Below, piece after piece: positions 10,976-22,525 of a stretch of DNA of 64,000 nucleotides. The stretch's first letter is position 1. Each line of letters starts with the position of its first letter. The translations under genes were made by a program, and so were the position numbers. Origin of the DNA: Hetaerina americana (lineage: Eukaryota; Arthropoda; Insecta; Odonata; Calopterygidae). Below the pieces are notes generated by a model that ran no database searches, was not told where the DNA came from, and was given only the letters and a program-made list of their open reading frames with translations. The stretch is from positions 4,351,905-4,415,904 of the forward strand of contig JAKTNV010000007.1 in NCBI GenBank assembly GCA_022747635.1, in the 5' to 3' direction.

Positions 10976-13124
10976 GCAGCACTTAACGCGAATGACCGCC
11001 TACAGGATAAAACCTGTCCGAATTAAACAAAACTACGTCTTGGTGATTCCTCAAAAGGTTCTTTCAATCCAATGTTAATATCTCTCTCAGTGATGGTGCC
11101 AACTGTACTGTTAGCAGGGAGGTAATCTTACACCTATTAAAAATATTGTGTGGGTGGAAAACGCCATTGAGCTCAGATTAATATCAGTTGCATCACACGA
11201 TATTGTGTGGCAGGACAGGCGATTAATTCGCAGTTTCTTGGGAGCGAATTTGGACTTTGATCATAATACTAATTTAATGCAACGTCAGATTCAAAAGGAA
11301 AAAACATTAGTCGGTCTCGCCGGAACGATTAAACGGCTGACGTGAGACTTACACAAATCGGATCCATGCCCCCTCTTTTGATCTTGACGGAACTAAAACA
11401 AAAATTGAAAATAGCAAGAATCTGCAAAAGAATTATTTGCCGGCATTAACGATGAAAACGATTGAATGATCAGAGGGGATAAGAGGACAATGGGGAGCTG
11501 TTAGCGCAAAGCCCTTCCATTATGTTCTTAATCCACGAGGACGATGCCGTTTGGGTAAAAAGCGATGCGACGCATTTTCGCTGAATAGATAATCGTTTTC
11601 TTTCATTCATTTTTAATTATAATTTGGCATCGATTAAACTTTGAACCGGCGGAAATTCTCTTGTATGATGAGAAGACTTTTGATTGATAGCACCCGTTTG
11701 AGGATGGGGAATGGAGAGGATTATTAATATGAGGATCACGCAGTCATCGGCGGTAATGACCGAACTGCATCACAGCTCAACCCATCGAAGTAAATATCAA
11801 GTATCGACGAAATTGAATGAAATTGGGCAATTCCTGAGGGTTTAAATGTCAGGAGAGAAGAATATTTATTATTTAATTTTCTATGGAATACGCGAGCGCA
11901 ACACATGAACCTTCTGAGTGATGGTAATTTAGTGTTGATTGAAAAGGAAGGCCCACTCTAATTGACGGATTTGTTTCCATCACAAGTAGCGGTTTGAAAC
12001 CAACCTCGCAATACCTGCATTAATCATGATGGATTTTTGGATGATCCGTCCAACTATTTTCGTTCGAAATTCCACTGAAATCAGGGAGGAAATGCGGAGG
12101 GTTGCGAGGGCGCGTCGAGATAATCCTTAGGAAACGCCTTCGTTCATTGATGATGCCAAGATTAAAAATTACGCGATTTATTTCTCATTATCGGTGGGAT
12201 AATAACACGTTTTCCCATAAAATTGAACGCCACCAAGGGATACATACACCAGAAAGAAATTAGATTTGGATATTGAATGGATTAGTGAAAATACATTTTA
12301 TATTTTTTATTTGATCAGTTGGAAATTAAGAGATGAATGTCCGCAGGAACTTATTGACTTTTGATTGGACATCATTTGAACACACACTCGTATATGACGT
12401 GTTATAATTATAATAAATTATTCTCGTGGACCATTGCCGATATTATTTTAGTACTGAAACACGGTTTACTTGGTAATTTGATCAATTCAATAGCCTAATT
12501 AACTTAGGAAAGACCTCCACTGGATCAGAAGACATGATTTCCATGATATCATCTCGATCCATCTTAATTCACGTATTCGGCAACAAAGTCACCCTCTTTG
12601 GGGATACAGTTTTTCTATAATTATTAGATTAATTAATTCAAAACGCGTTCAACACAAATTTTAATAATATAAATGTGTCTAGATGATGATTAATAAAAGA
12701 AAAATGTTAATTTAAGGTGAAGTAATCACACAAACATTAAATTACTTACTGTTGTGTCAATTACGTACCTGTAGTACACTAAAGAGGTACCCGTCAGAAC
12801 CTTAATATTTATTCCAGTTCAAAGATGCTTTGATTACCTAAAATATGTTTTAAAAATGAAAAATAAATCTAATATTCCATACCATTAACATTCATTGGAC
12901 ACCAATATGGCCGTGAGGGAAGTGAATTCTCCTGTCAAAATGTGGGTCTGTATTGGAAAATGACGGCGGCACAATCAAAATCGCATATTATTTGTGTCCT
13001 GTCAATTCATATCGAGATCGCACTTATGGTCCAGCCCTATGATCACCTGTTTCTTTCCGAATTCTATGGTTTCCAGCCGCCGTGCATAATTTCATGATCA
13101 TTAAATGAGGTATGCATTCTTCTA
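10976..13124. other. AT-rich DNA without recognisable features
   Basis: Over 2 kb of AT-rich sequence (especially 11570-12900) with only short ORFs and no repeat family I can match elsewhere in the window. It may be intronic or intergenic host DNA. Confidence 0.4.
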
Positions 13125-14603
13125 TTGAAACTTTTCCCGCTCTGAAAGAAAATCTTCAACCCAACTTATGGCGCCCTTGTTTATACCCGCGATCTTTAAT
13201 TTATAAATGAGTTTACCATGGGGAACCTTATCAAATGCCTTTTGAAAATCTTAGAAGATGGCATCCACTTGCCTACCTCTCTCACCCGATAAAAGTAAAT
13301 CATGTGTAAATAATCCTAATTGGGTCTCGCAGGAGCGGGTTTTCCTGAATCCGTGTTGATTGTCACTTAAAAAGTTAATATTGTCAAGGTGTCTCATTAT
13401 TGGAGTGACAATTATGTGATCTAAGATTTTGCAACAGATAGAAGTGAGAGATACAGTTCTGTAATTACTAGGGTCTTCCCTATCACCACTTTTAAAAATA
13501 GGCGTTATTTGCGCGGTTTTCCAAATCTTAGGTACTTTGCACTCTGTGAGGGATTTGTTAAATATAAATTCAAGGTACGGGGCAATGTTTGGAGCTAAAT
13601 GTTTTATCACCCTAGCTGGTATATTTTCGGGACCCGGGGATTTGTTGGGTTTAATCTCATTAAGCAATTTTAGAATTCCTTGTTGGTCCACTGTTATTTT
13701 TTCCATGGGTTGAGTATGTATTGTTTCTTGGAGATATGCGGTGGCAACATCGTTCGTGAAAACGCTTTGGAATAATGAATTTAGGATGTTAGCTTTACCT
13801 TCACTGTCTGTATGAATTATATTGCTACAATCCCTTAAGCAAGCCACGGTTTGTTTACTCCTATTTACTTCCCTAGCATATGACCAGAAAGCTTTGGGGT
13901 CAGTGTCCAAGTGCTCGGAAAGTACTTTGCGTTTAAAATCCAGTAAGGCGCTACGTAATTCTGTTTTGGTTTCAATTTTAGAGGATCTATATGTTTCCCA
14001 TGATTGTTTATTCTCAGGGGATGATGTGTTCACGCCTGCCCTCTTTACCCTAGATTGTAGCATTCTCTGCTTTCGAAGGGCTTTTCTAACGTCTTTATTG
14101 TACCACCTGGGGTCGAGATTTGCTTTAACATATTTTATAGGTATGAAATCTACGATTCCTTTTTGCATAATATTGACAAATTCTGTCCAAGTTTCTTCCA
14201 CGTTAGCCTGACTTAAGTGGGTTTTGAAATCGGGTAGTGAAGAGTTTAGTTGATTGGCAAAAGTTTCAAAGTCTGCTTTATGGTAATTATAAATTTTTCT
14301 TTTTGGTTTAACAATCTTTTTTATTTCTATGTCCAACTCGATATTAACTGCTTTATGGTCACTCAAGCTCACGTAAGTTGATACACTAATAATACGTTCA
14401 GGCGTGTCTGCAAGAAATAGGTCCAATATGTTCTTTCCACGGGTGAACATGCGTACTGCTTGATGGAGGGAGTTTCTTTGAACCAATTTTATCAAGGAAT
14501 TGCAAGATTCGCGATCGCGGGTCTCAGATTTAACGATATTGTTGTCCCAATCTATACCAGGGAGGTTAAAGTCGCCACCAATTATGTTGATGCTGTTATT
14601 ATA
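13125..14603 (-). pseudogene. LINE-C ORF2: endonuclease end plus N-terminal RT domain
   Basis: The minus-strand frame is open from the mariner insertion at 14603 down to about 13251. It starts with the end of an APE-type endonuclease (GGDFNLPGIDW, then SLSDHKAV, both catalytic motifs intact). It continues through the linker (WYNKDVRKALRKQR) into reverse transcriptase (NKSPGPENIPARVIKHL, then ITPIFKSGDREDPSNYRTVSLTS, then DNQHGFRKTRSCETQL). A stop falls just before DFQKAFDKVPHGKL (near 13248). Homology ends near 13130, before the catalytic YADD, so the copy is 3'-truncated or rearranged. The layout fits CR1/L2-type LINEs. It is unusually well preserved over 1.3 kb for a dead copy. Confidence 0.85.
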
Positions 14604-15356
14604 CGAGGGTCATCCGGAAAGTAGTACCCGTTCGTGCCGCATGAAGTGCTGACGACGCGAGTAGCCGCTGGACGAGGTCAGATAGCTTCAGTGGCTTGTC
14701 TGCCTTCTCTGAGCCAAGTTGCGTGACGCTAGCATTGCCTGTGTTGTTTCTGTGATTGTTTACAATGTTTAAAAAAATTGAGAACGCCGCCAGTTGTGAA
14801 GTGAGGGCAGTGATTAAATTCCTCAATGCAAGAAACGTTCGCCCATGTGATATTCATCGCCAATTAAAGGAGGTGTATGGAGACAATGTAATGGACGAGT
14901 CGTCTGTTCGGCGGTGGTGTCGCAACTTCAACATGGGGAGGGGGAACACACACGACGATGAGCGTTCGGGGAGACCGTCTGTCATTACAGACCAACTGGT
15001 GAGCTCAGTTGACGAATTCGTGAGGAACGATCGGCGCGTCACAATTGATGACATCTGTGAGCATTTTCCCAATGTTTCTCGAACAATTGTTCATGAAATT
15101 GTTAAACACCATCTGCATTATGCAAAAATTTGTGCAAGATGGGTCCCTCGCGTATCTCAATGAGCTGGCGGCGAAGGACTATGCAGCAGGAATACAGAAA
15201 CTTGTCACACGTTATGACAAATGCCTTAATTTGCTTGGAGATTATGTTGAGAAGTAGTTTAAAGTATCCTCTTTCAAATAAAATTTTTTATGTTTGTTAA
15301 TATTTTCTTTTGTGTCTTTATTTCACGAACGGGTACTACTTTCCGGATGACCCTCG
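14604..15356 (+). mobile_element. mariner deletion derivative (753 bp) with perfect ITRs
   Basis: The terminal inverted repeats are 33 bp and identical: 14604-14636 and 15324-15356, starting CGAGGGTCATCCGG. The element is flanked by TA on each side (14602-14603, 15357-15358), the mariner target duplication. At about 750 bp against the usual 1.3 kb it is an internally deleted, non-autonomous copy. It sits in the endonuclease region of the minus-strand LINE-C, so it inserted after LINE-C. Identical ends suggest recent mobility. Confidence 0.95.
14765..15163 (+). pseudogene. Truncated mariner transposase (DNA-binding half)
   Basis: From ATG at 14765 the frame runs 132 codons. It holds the paired helix-turn-helix DNA-binding half (residues about 10-50, then SSVRRWCRNFN), the HDDERSGRPS linker motif, and a second HTH (RVTIDDICEHF.. 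VSRTIVHEIV) ending at ICARWVPR. A deletion then removes the whole catalytic D,D34D core. A C-terminal tail with LLGDYVEK survives in another frame at 15160-15257. The product could bind ITRs but could not cut. I chose the ATG that starts MFKK because it matches normal mariner N-termini. Confidence 0.85.
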
Positions 15357-15358
15357 TA

Positions 15359-15990
15359 TTAACATGTAAAATTGTAAATTTGATCGTTGAGGGTATGAAG
15401 TGTTTTCAAATCTGAGTCTGGAGGTCTGTAGAAAGAGCATAAATATATGTTTGGATGATTGGTCCGTATTAAGGTGCACCAAACACTTTCTATGTTGTTA
15501 TTTTCAAATGAAACTTGCCTGCTTTAAAAATGACTTATAACTGCCACGAAAATCCCTCCTCCGGGTCTTGTATCTCTATCGTGTCGGTAAACTTTGAAAT
15601 CTAATGGGAAAATTTCTTGGTCGTTTATGTCGTTACATGGCCAACTCTCTGTGCCTAATACTATATCAGCGGAATGAGTTTGAATTGTGTTCGAGATCCG
15701 CTGATTTGTTTTTCAGGCTTCTGCAATTTATAATAAGTATAGTTAAATTATTTTCATTTTGAATAACGTCCTTATTTGTGACTGCCTGTAATTTAGGACG
15801 CCTTTTTGGGGAATTGCGTGTCACATGTCTTTCTAAATCAATGCCAGTGTTGTCGGTGACTTATATACTTTTATTAATAATACTATACGCGCTAGCCCAA
15901 GATGTTACCGACCCACTAAATGACCTGCCCTCTATCGTAAAAAAGGCCTGCAGTGGTCGAGTATCCTATCTAAATTATTGATTGAATAGT
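15359..15990 (-). pseudogene. LINE-C ORF2: N-terminal endonuclease part
   Basis: This is the other half of the LINE-C split by the mariner. Read on the minus strand in pieces: ERHVTRNSPKRRPKL (near 15830), then LIINCRSLKNKSADLE (near 15720), then VLGTESW with the catalytic Glu (near 15660), then a PLDFKVYRHDRDTRPGGGI segment (near 15600), then YRPPDSD (near 15430). These are the ordered motifs of an APE endonuclease of CR1-type LINEs. Stops and one or more frameshifts are present. It joins directly to GGDFNLPG beyond the mariner. Confidence 0.8.
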
Positions 15991-18060
15991 CTTATTAGTA
16001 TTTTCGTAAATGGCCACTAAATATTAAGGTAACCGAACATATGGGCTACAACTGTAATTTTTTTATTTATTTAAGAATTCATAGAGTTGAAATTATGAAA
16101 TTTTCCGGGAAGCAACGGTCAAGTCTGGTCAACGGTCACTCTTACAATGCACTTACATACGTATATACACAAGAAGAACAGGCATGAGACAAAATGCTCT
16201 TATATATGTGCAACGACACTTTAAGATTACCAACCGCACCTTTGCCATCGCACAAGGGCCAGGTTCACACCATACCTACATCGCCCAATAATTGAGTAGT
16301 AATAATTGGACCATTTTCAAGTCGGGGAAACATTTATCAAAATACAAGTCTCTTTTAGAATGCACATTCTTTCTACGTTATTTTTAAAAGAATTTAATTA
16401 ATAATACAAATATGTTGAGTGGTGCGCTTCGCGCGATTGCTCGCAAAGGATGATTCTTCTTGAGAGAGGAATTTCTCCATGGCTAGACAGGTGCATGGGT
16501 CCTGATGATATAGGTGTATTCACGCCCTCAACAAGGAATTCATTCAGAGCGGAAACTCGCTTATGCTCGGGCACGAATGGAGAGAGGCAAAGCTTTCCAA
16601 AGTTTCGTTAGAATTCAGACATCAAAGAGTTACTCCGCGGTGGAGGTTTAAGGTATGGGTGCGGTGGTCGGGCCCCGGGCATTATTTTCTAGCCGCGTGT
16701 GGGGCGCGGGGCGGGGGAGGGGGGAGGACGGGGGGCCGCTACTTAAAGGAATCGCCTACAACAGGAAACACCAGTTCCATCCGTCCCCTCTGCGGCTTGA
16801 GGAAGATGGCGGGCGGAAGGAAACCTCAACCCCCCCCCTCTCGCCTTTCCCTTCGCATGAATATCTACGTACCCCTGGCCACATTGCTATGGATTCCCTC
16901 AGTGGCCTCGACTCGTGCCCATTATGATATAATGTTTCATTATTCGAGCTCATAGGAACTATTATTCTCTCATCAACTATGGGATTGTAGGACTATGTCC
17001 CCGAAAGAGGCAGAGAGTACGTTTCATGGATCTGCAAGGTGAACGAATGCCAACGTTTTCGACCGCCTCAAGAAGTAAAGTCTCAGTGGTCAAATTGCAA
17101 TCAAGCGAGGAGAAGCTAGTCCTTTTAAATGCATCGCGTAATCAATAAGAAAGTACGCGGAAATGGATTACTGGCAGAAACAGACAAAATTGTTCCAGAG
17201 AAGGAAGGAACTCGAATAAATGCCAAAGGTTATTTGCCTTCGGTATGTTAATATTCTCATAGGTCAACTTGAAGATTTTACTTTGCTCTTCAATTTCGTA
17301 GAGATTAAAGTAACAGTTTTGCTGCTCAAACTCAACACCATTTTCCCAAATTCAAGTTTTTACTCAATTCAGTATTTCATAGAATTCCAAAGGGAAATGC
17401 ATTTGAGCATAGAATGGCATGAAAGAGTGCCTTGATTGAAATTCACTCCATCATTCATTAGATGGACTCCCTCCGAGCAATAATGAGTAAAAGTATCTTT
17501 CGTAATAGCAGCAGTAATATTCCACATGCAGGTGGAATATTACTACGCACCCTTTCGAAGCCGTCAGATTTAGATGAAGGATTTGCGCATCCACCAACCA
17601 ATTCAATGACCTCCCCTTCCTACGGCATATAACGCACCACTAGAAGTAACGTCATGGCCTCTCGAACTCTCGAAAGTTTATTTCTCTATTGTGGGCAATG
17701 CGCATTCAAAGAATGTTTACGACATAATGCAGAGTAGAATCTATGTATTTTGTTGCTAGGAATTAAAATCGAGGTAAAGGATCCCAAAGTTAGATATTTT
17801 AATATTTACTTGAAGGTTTAAGAGCTTGGATTACCCTGATTTGATTTATTATAACTATTCAAATTATTATATAATTGAATATGATAAAGACAATAGGCTG
17901 GATGCACAAGTTTGTATCCAGCAGCGTATAAGTAGGGGAATATCAGGCGGCTCGATAAATAGGCCGGTACAAATAGTATCTGCGTATGCGCCAGTACAAT
18001 ACCAGCGAGCCACGAGGAGGGTGGGGCGCAGTCATTTCTCCAGCCCCTGAAAAATAAAGG
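15991..18060. other. Interval without recognisable gene
   Basis: AT-rich except for a GC-rich block at 16640-16870 with G-runs. A short perfect hairpin lies at 17514-17543. ORFs in the GC-rich block are open in several frames and look compositional. I see no element boundaries. Confidence 0.35.
17514..17543. repeat. Perfect 12-bp hairpin
   Basis: GTAATATTCCAC and its exact complement are separated by ATGCAG. It is isolated, with no U-run and no adjacent gene, so I assign no function. Confidence 0.6.
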
Positions 18061-18075
18061 AGCACTTATGCATTT

Positions 18076-18106
18076 ATATATATATATATATAATATGTAT
18101 ATATGA

Positions 18107-18139
<33 letters not shown>

Positions 18140-18153
18140 ATATGTATATATGA

Positions 18154-18196
<43 letters not shown>

Positions 18197-18207
18197 TATA
18201 TACATAT
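18076..18207. repeat. Compound TA-rich satellite
   Basis: Interrupted (TA)n with two tandem copies of a subunit of about 46 bp built round AATATGTATATATGAATA (18091-18108 and 18139-18156). Such higher-order structure inside a microsatellite suggests unequal exchange or slippage of a longer unit. Confidence 0.8.
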
Positions 18208-18904
18208 TTGCCCATAAACGTCCGTACACTGAGACAAACATGCATGTACACATGCGCACCAACGTCCTGCCAAAATGGGAGTTCGACTTCAAGTAGTTCT
18301 TTGAAGTTAGCCTTTTGAATTAAAAGAAAAGCGGTGCAAAAGGATTTCTCTATCGGGATTGCATACCGTACGTATTGTAAACCTTATCGTCGTATCGAAT
18401 TAGTCCTTGAATATGCAAGTGCTAGTTTGTTGAGTCTTTTTCTGAAGTGTAGGCATGTGACATTTTTCCTCACGTTCACAGGCGATGGAACATCATAAAA
18501 AAGTGACGAAGTGCCGTTCAGTCTCGAAACACTAAAGCCAATCAATTTGAGAAGAAGTGCTTTCTTGCAATCAATACAGCATTCAAGAATTATGTGAAAT
18601 TGTCATTTCATTGATCAAAGTCTGATGTAGATGCCAAGGGCCGAAGTGATGTTTTCGGACTAATGCTAAATAAATGGTGTGAATTCAAGTTTTGCGCTCT
18701 CCGAGAGAGATTGCGTGGATCCGTCTCATAGACCCGGTAGTTTCCCCATATTATACCTTTGCCAGTGATCATTTATAATTTTCCACTTACAAATAAATAC
18801 GCGCTTACTTAAGTTTAAGCTGAAAATAATGCTATGCTATATCATGAAACATATTTCATTGAGCTCCTTCTTCTAAACTGCACATGTGAACTCAATCCCT
18901 TCTT

Positions 18905-18990
18905 TGACTAATTCAAAGACACCGCGGGAGATGCCGCCACAGTAACCTTTGACGGAGTCATCCGCTAAATGAGCAATACATGCAACAACT
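18905..18990 (-). repeat. S3 SINE body fragment
   Basis: The plus strand reads CGGGAGATGCCGCCACAG, then GACGGAGTCATCCGCTAA, then TGCAACAA. This is the reverse complement of the S3 body at 52252-52335, with few changes. There is no tRNA head. It confirms S3 as a dispersed family. Confidence 0.65.
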
Positions 18991-19659
18991 CCAAGAGCGA
19001 ATAATTCCTACACTCCAAAATTGTTGCATCCAGTGTCTTCGACACTTCGGATGGTAATAGATGGAAGCAAAACATTTCAGGGGGGGTCATCAAAACTAAA
19101 ATTTTAAAAATATTTTGATACTGTTTCAAATTTAAGAATCATTTAGTTGTTGACATGTTTTAATTACACCCAACCACACCTGAAACTACGCAATGCGAAT
19201 TATGAATAAATAAATATATTGACCTTTCGTAAAATATGCCAAAAAAATATACTTATTTTAAATCTTGGATAGAGAAAAAATGAAGCATTGACAAAAGGAT
19301 TCGGTAACATATGAATAAAATAAAAAATCAATGAACTCTATTTCACTAATCATGCTGCTATAAAAGTGTTGGTAAATACTTTCAAGGGGTGACAGAATTT
19401 AAAATGTCAATTATTTCTCTTTGCGATAGTTACGTAACTTCTTAACTACGCAGTTACGGCATTGCAAAAACTAAATCTGAAAGTTTTGCTGGCAACCAGG
19501 GCAGCGGTCCATTAACGTAAAGATTAAACGTTTACATCATTTTGATTTCCTTTAAGTGAATACTTATCCTCGATAAATAAATTTTCAGCTGGTATTAGGC
19601 AAACACCATAAAATAGAACAGGAAATTCTTCGACATTGCCTCAACCAAAAGAGCTTATT

Positions 19660-20012
19660 GCTTAGAAGAAAGTGTTGTTTCATTAAGGAAATGCACCAGC
19701 TCACACCTCCGTTATTGCAATGACGAACATTCATGAATTAAAGTTTGAATTGCTACCTCATGCACCATATTTGCCAGATATAACCCCATCGGATTATTTT
19801 CTGTTGGCAAACGTGAAAAAATGGCTGGGTGGTCAAAGAATTTCCAACTGTGAAGAAATGATGTCAGCAGTTAATGGCAATTTTGAGGAGCAAGACAGTT
19901 CTTATTATAAAAAGGCCATCGAACTTATTGAACATCGCTGGGCAAAGTGTATAGAGCTGAAAGTAGATTATGTGGAAAAATAAATACATTTTTTCCAAAA
20001 TTTGTCTCAGGC
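19660..20012 (+). pseudogene. mariner transposase C-terminal fragment
   Basis: The frame reads GNAPAHTS (near 19690; the catalytic Asp of DNAPAH is lost) and continues through ELLPHAPYLPDITPSDYFLL, containing the third catalytic Asp region, to LKVDYVEK and a stop at 19981. The N-terminal two-thirds and the 5' ITR are missing. It is not the family at 14604, because the C-terminal residues differ. A fossil fragment. Confidence 0.8.
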
Positions 20013-20039
20013 GTAACTTTATGGACTTTGCATAACATA

Positions 20040-20319
20040 TTGAAATGTAATGAAATAATTGACTTTGTAATTCCACTGACTTTATTTAAAAAATTATAGT
20101 ATTTATTATTTATTTATAGTATTTTAAAAATTATTAGTATTTTTACCCCTCCAAACTCCCTCTCTGACCAACCCCCCCCTCCTATGATCAGAAGGTATCT
20201 ATAGCCAGCGTGCTTCTATGAGGACCACCTGATGATGACGTTCAACGTAGAAACCTGGGTCGTGGTTTTTTAAATTAAGTGTGTGGAATTACAAAGTCAA
20301 TTATTTCTTTACATTTCAA
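20040..20319. repeat. 280-bp unit bounded by 37-bp inverted repeats
   Basis: 20040-20076 and 20283-20319 are reverse complements over 37 bases with one mismatch. The 206-bp interior carries a sequence that fits a hammerhead ribozyme (20224-20266). PLE insertions are known to carry partial inverted copies at their ends, so this looks like a PLE terminal remnant. No PLE coding sequence remains. A fold-back element is the alternative. Confidence 0.7.
20224..20266 (+). ncRNA. Candidate type I hammerhead ribozyme
   Basis: All conserved parts occur in order. Stem I 5' strand ACCAC (20224-20228); core CTGATGA (20229-20235); a short stem II (20236-20249, ACGT pairing with ACGT around a 3-base loop, plus one U-A pair and one bulged G); core GAAA (20250-20253); a minimal stem III of C/G pairs (20254-20259); TC (20260-20261) as the cleavage site; stem I 3' strand GTGGT (20262-20266), fully complementary to ACCAC. 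A very short stem III is the known style of hammerheads in Penelope-like elements. Self-cleavage is inferred, not shown. Confidence 0.6.
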
Positions 20320-20392
20320 TTTTTCCAAAATATTTGTGTTTTCTTCATTGGGTCGGGTACTTCTGGGACCACCCTGGAATATACATATGTAT

Positions 20393-20399
20393 GTATATA

Positions 20400-20431
<32 letters not shown>
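20393..20431. repeat. (TA)n microsatellite at the LINE-A1 5' junction
   Basis: A TA tract whose end coincides with the 5'-truncation point of LINE-A1. Confidence 0.85.
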
Positions 20432-20432
<1 letters not shown>

Positions 20433-22300
20433 CAAAGGTGAAGTACAAAGAAATGACCAATAAATTAAGGCGGGCAACAAATAAAGCAAAAGAAGCATGG
20501 TTGAAGACGCAGTGCGAGGATATGGAAAGTCTTCAGAGGAAGGGTGAAATCGGTGCGCTGTACAGCAAAGTTAAATCGTTATCGGTAAGTAAGAAAGGAA
20601 GAGCTATGCTAACAGTTAGAGATAAGGCGGGTAAGGTAATAGTTGACGCAGGAAAGATCCAAGAGAGATGGAAGGAGTATATAGAAGAACTGTATAGTGA
20701 AGAACTCAGACCAACAAAGTTAGACATTGAAAAGGAACATGACGTAGAGGAAGACAGCTTAGGTCCAGGCATACCAGACAATGAGATAGAAAGAGCATTA
20801 AGGGAGATGAAACTAAATAAGGCCGTGGGGGTAGATAACATTCCCGTGGAACTTTTGAAATGCTTAGGAAAATGTGGGAGGGAGAGGCTATATGGGCTGA
20901 TCCGTAGTATTTATGAGGAGGGAATCTGGCCGGAAGACTTTGTGAGATCAGTTTTAGTTCCTATTCCGAAAAAGGTAAAGACCACGTCATGTGAGGACTA
21001 TAGGACAATTAGTTTGATATCCCACGCAGCTAAGGTTGTTCTCAGTATCATAAACGAAAGGATAGAGAGTAGGGCGAATGATTACTTAGGGGATTACTTA
21101 GGGGAAGGGGAGAGGTACGCGTGATGCAATTGCAGTAATGAGATTATTATAGGAATAAATAACACAACCAGGAGGTATTTGCCTGTTTCGTAGATTTCGA
21201 AAAAGCGTTTGATAGAGTAAATTGGGAAAAACTATTGAGTATATTGCAGAAAATAGGAATAGATTGGAGGGAAAGGAGGCTAATCCGCAACCTGTACATG
21301 TCTCAGACTGCTCAGGTGCGGGTGGGAAACGGGGAGTCAGGATGGGCAGTGTTAGGAAGGGGTGTCAGGCAGGGTAGCCCATTATCACTGTTGCTGTTCA
21401 ACCTGTATGCAGAGGAAATGATCAAAGAGGCATGGGAAGAACTCGAGGAAGGAATGAAAGTGGGCGGGGAATTCGTAAAATCAGTTAGGTTTGCTGATGA
21501 CCAAGCTTTAGTTTGTCAGTCAGCCAAGGGGCTGCAAGCATTGCTGAGTGAATTAGAAATTCAGTGCGACAGGTATGGGATGAGAATCAATATTAATAAA
21601 ACAAAGGTTATGCGATTTTCTAGAAAGAAAAAGGCTAAGCTTAACATTAAAATAGGAGGGCAAAAACTAGAGCAGGTAGAACAGTTTACGTATCTCGGTA
21701 GTGTTTTGGACCGACACGGGCAAAGTAGTAGGGACGTAAGGAGAAGAATTGCGCTAGGCAAAGAGGCTTTCACAAGGAGGAGGGAGTTGATGACAGGGAC
21801 TTTGAGTAAGGGTGTTAAGAAAAAACTCGTAAAAACTTTGGTATGGAGCGTAGCTATGTACGGTGCGGAAACGTGGTCACTGAAGCAGGAGGATAGACGT
21901 AGATTGGAGGCTTTTGAAATATGGGTGTGGAGAAGAATGGAGAAGGTGAAATGGACAGAGAAGAAAACAAATGAGGAAGTACTTGCTATGGTGGGCGAAG
22001 AGAGGGGTTTGTTGGGAGCAATCCTATGGAGGCAGGAAAAGTGGATGAAGGGGGTGTTGACCGGCAGTGGAATGCTGAAGACTGTGATAGAGGGTAGAAT
22101 GTTGGGCAAAAGAGGAAAGGGAAGGAACAGGATAGGGATGTTGGACGGGATGAAGGGAGGAAGAAAGTACTCATAGATGAAGAGGGACCTGATATAGAGT
22201 AGGATGATGGATTTTGTGTTTTCTTAGGAGTAATTAAATATTTGTTTGGTAGTTGTGTCCATCCAAAAACCTACCTTAACCGGTAGATTACCTTAAAAAA
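20432..22300 (+). pseudogene. LINE-A copy 1: reverse transcriptase
   Basis: A 5'-truncated copy starting in the linker upstream of RT (aligned to 34490 in copy 4). An open stretch to 21124 holds MKLNKAVGVDNIPVELLK and the YRTISLIS motif (RT motifs 1-2). A small rearrangement near 21090-21170 breaks the frame. The second stretch, 21235-22176, holds GVRQGSPLS, then VRFADDQA (catalytic FADD intact), then a FTYLGSVLD motif, then the C-terminal domain AMYGAETWSLK..RRLEAFE. The 3' UTR ends with CCTACCTTAACCGGTAGATT followed by an A-rich tail. The LINE has an APE endonuclease (see copies 4 and 5); its clade is uncertain, RTE-like or a relative. It is one of the least damaged LINE-A RT regions here, with the catalytic motif preserved. 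Confidence 0.85.
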
Positions 22301-22525
22301 AATACGAAGGTAAAGGCTACATCATGTGAGGACTACAGGACGATAGGTTTGATATCCCACGCAGCTAAAGTTGTTCTCAGGATCATAAACAAAAGGATAG
22401 AGAGTAGAGCAAATGATTACTTAGGGGATGATCAGTTTGGGTTTAGGAAGGGGAGAGGTACGCGTGATGCCATTGCAGTAATGAGATTATTAATCGAGAG
22501 GAATATGGAATACAACCAGGAGGTA
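22301..22525 (+). pseudogene. LINE-A copy 2, 5' part (interrupted)
   Basis: RT sequence from the GISLISHAAKVVL-like region through DDQFGFRKGRGTRDAIAVM. It starts within a few bases of the 3' tail of copy 1. It stops at AACCAGGAGGTA (22514-22525), which is repeated exactly at 25978-25989 where copy 2 resumes. The 3.45 kb between is inserted DNA. Confidence 0.85.
22514..22525 (+). repeat. Target-site duplication of the PLE-3 insertion (left)
   Basis: AACCAGGAGGTA, repeated exactly at 25978-25989. Intact LINE-A copies hold this sequence once (for example at about 21174), so it is a true target duplication. Confidence 0.85.

Noticed and set aside
17818..18273. 151-codon ORF rich in Tyr/Ile
   Set aside because: It is a translation of the TA microsatellite.
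21561..22109. 182-codon minus-strand ORF
   Set aside because: Antisense shadow of the LINE-A reverse transcriptase. The sense frame carries the motifs.
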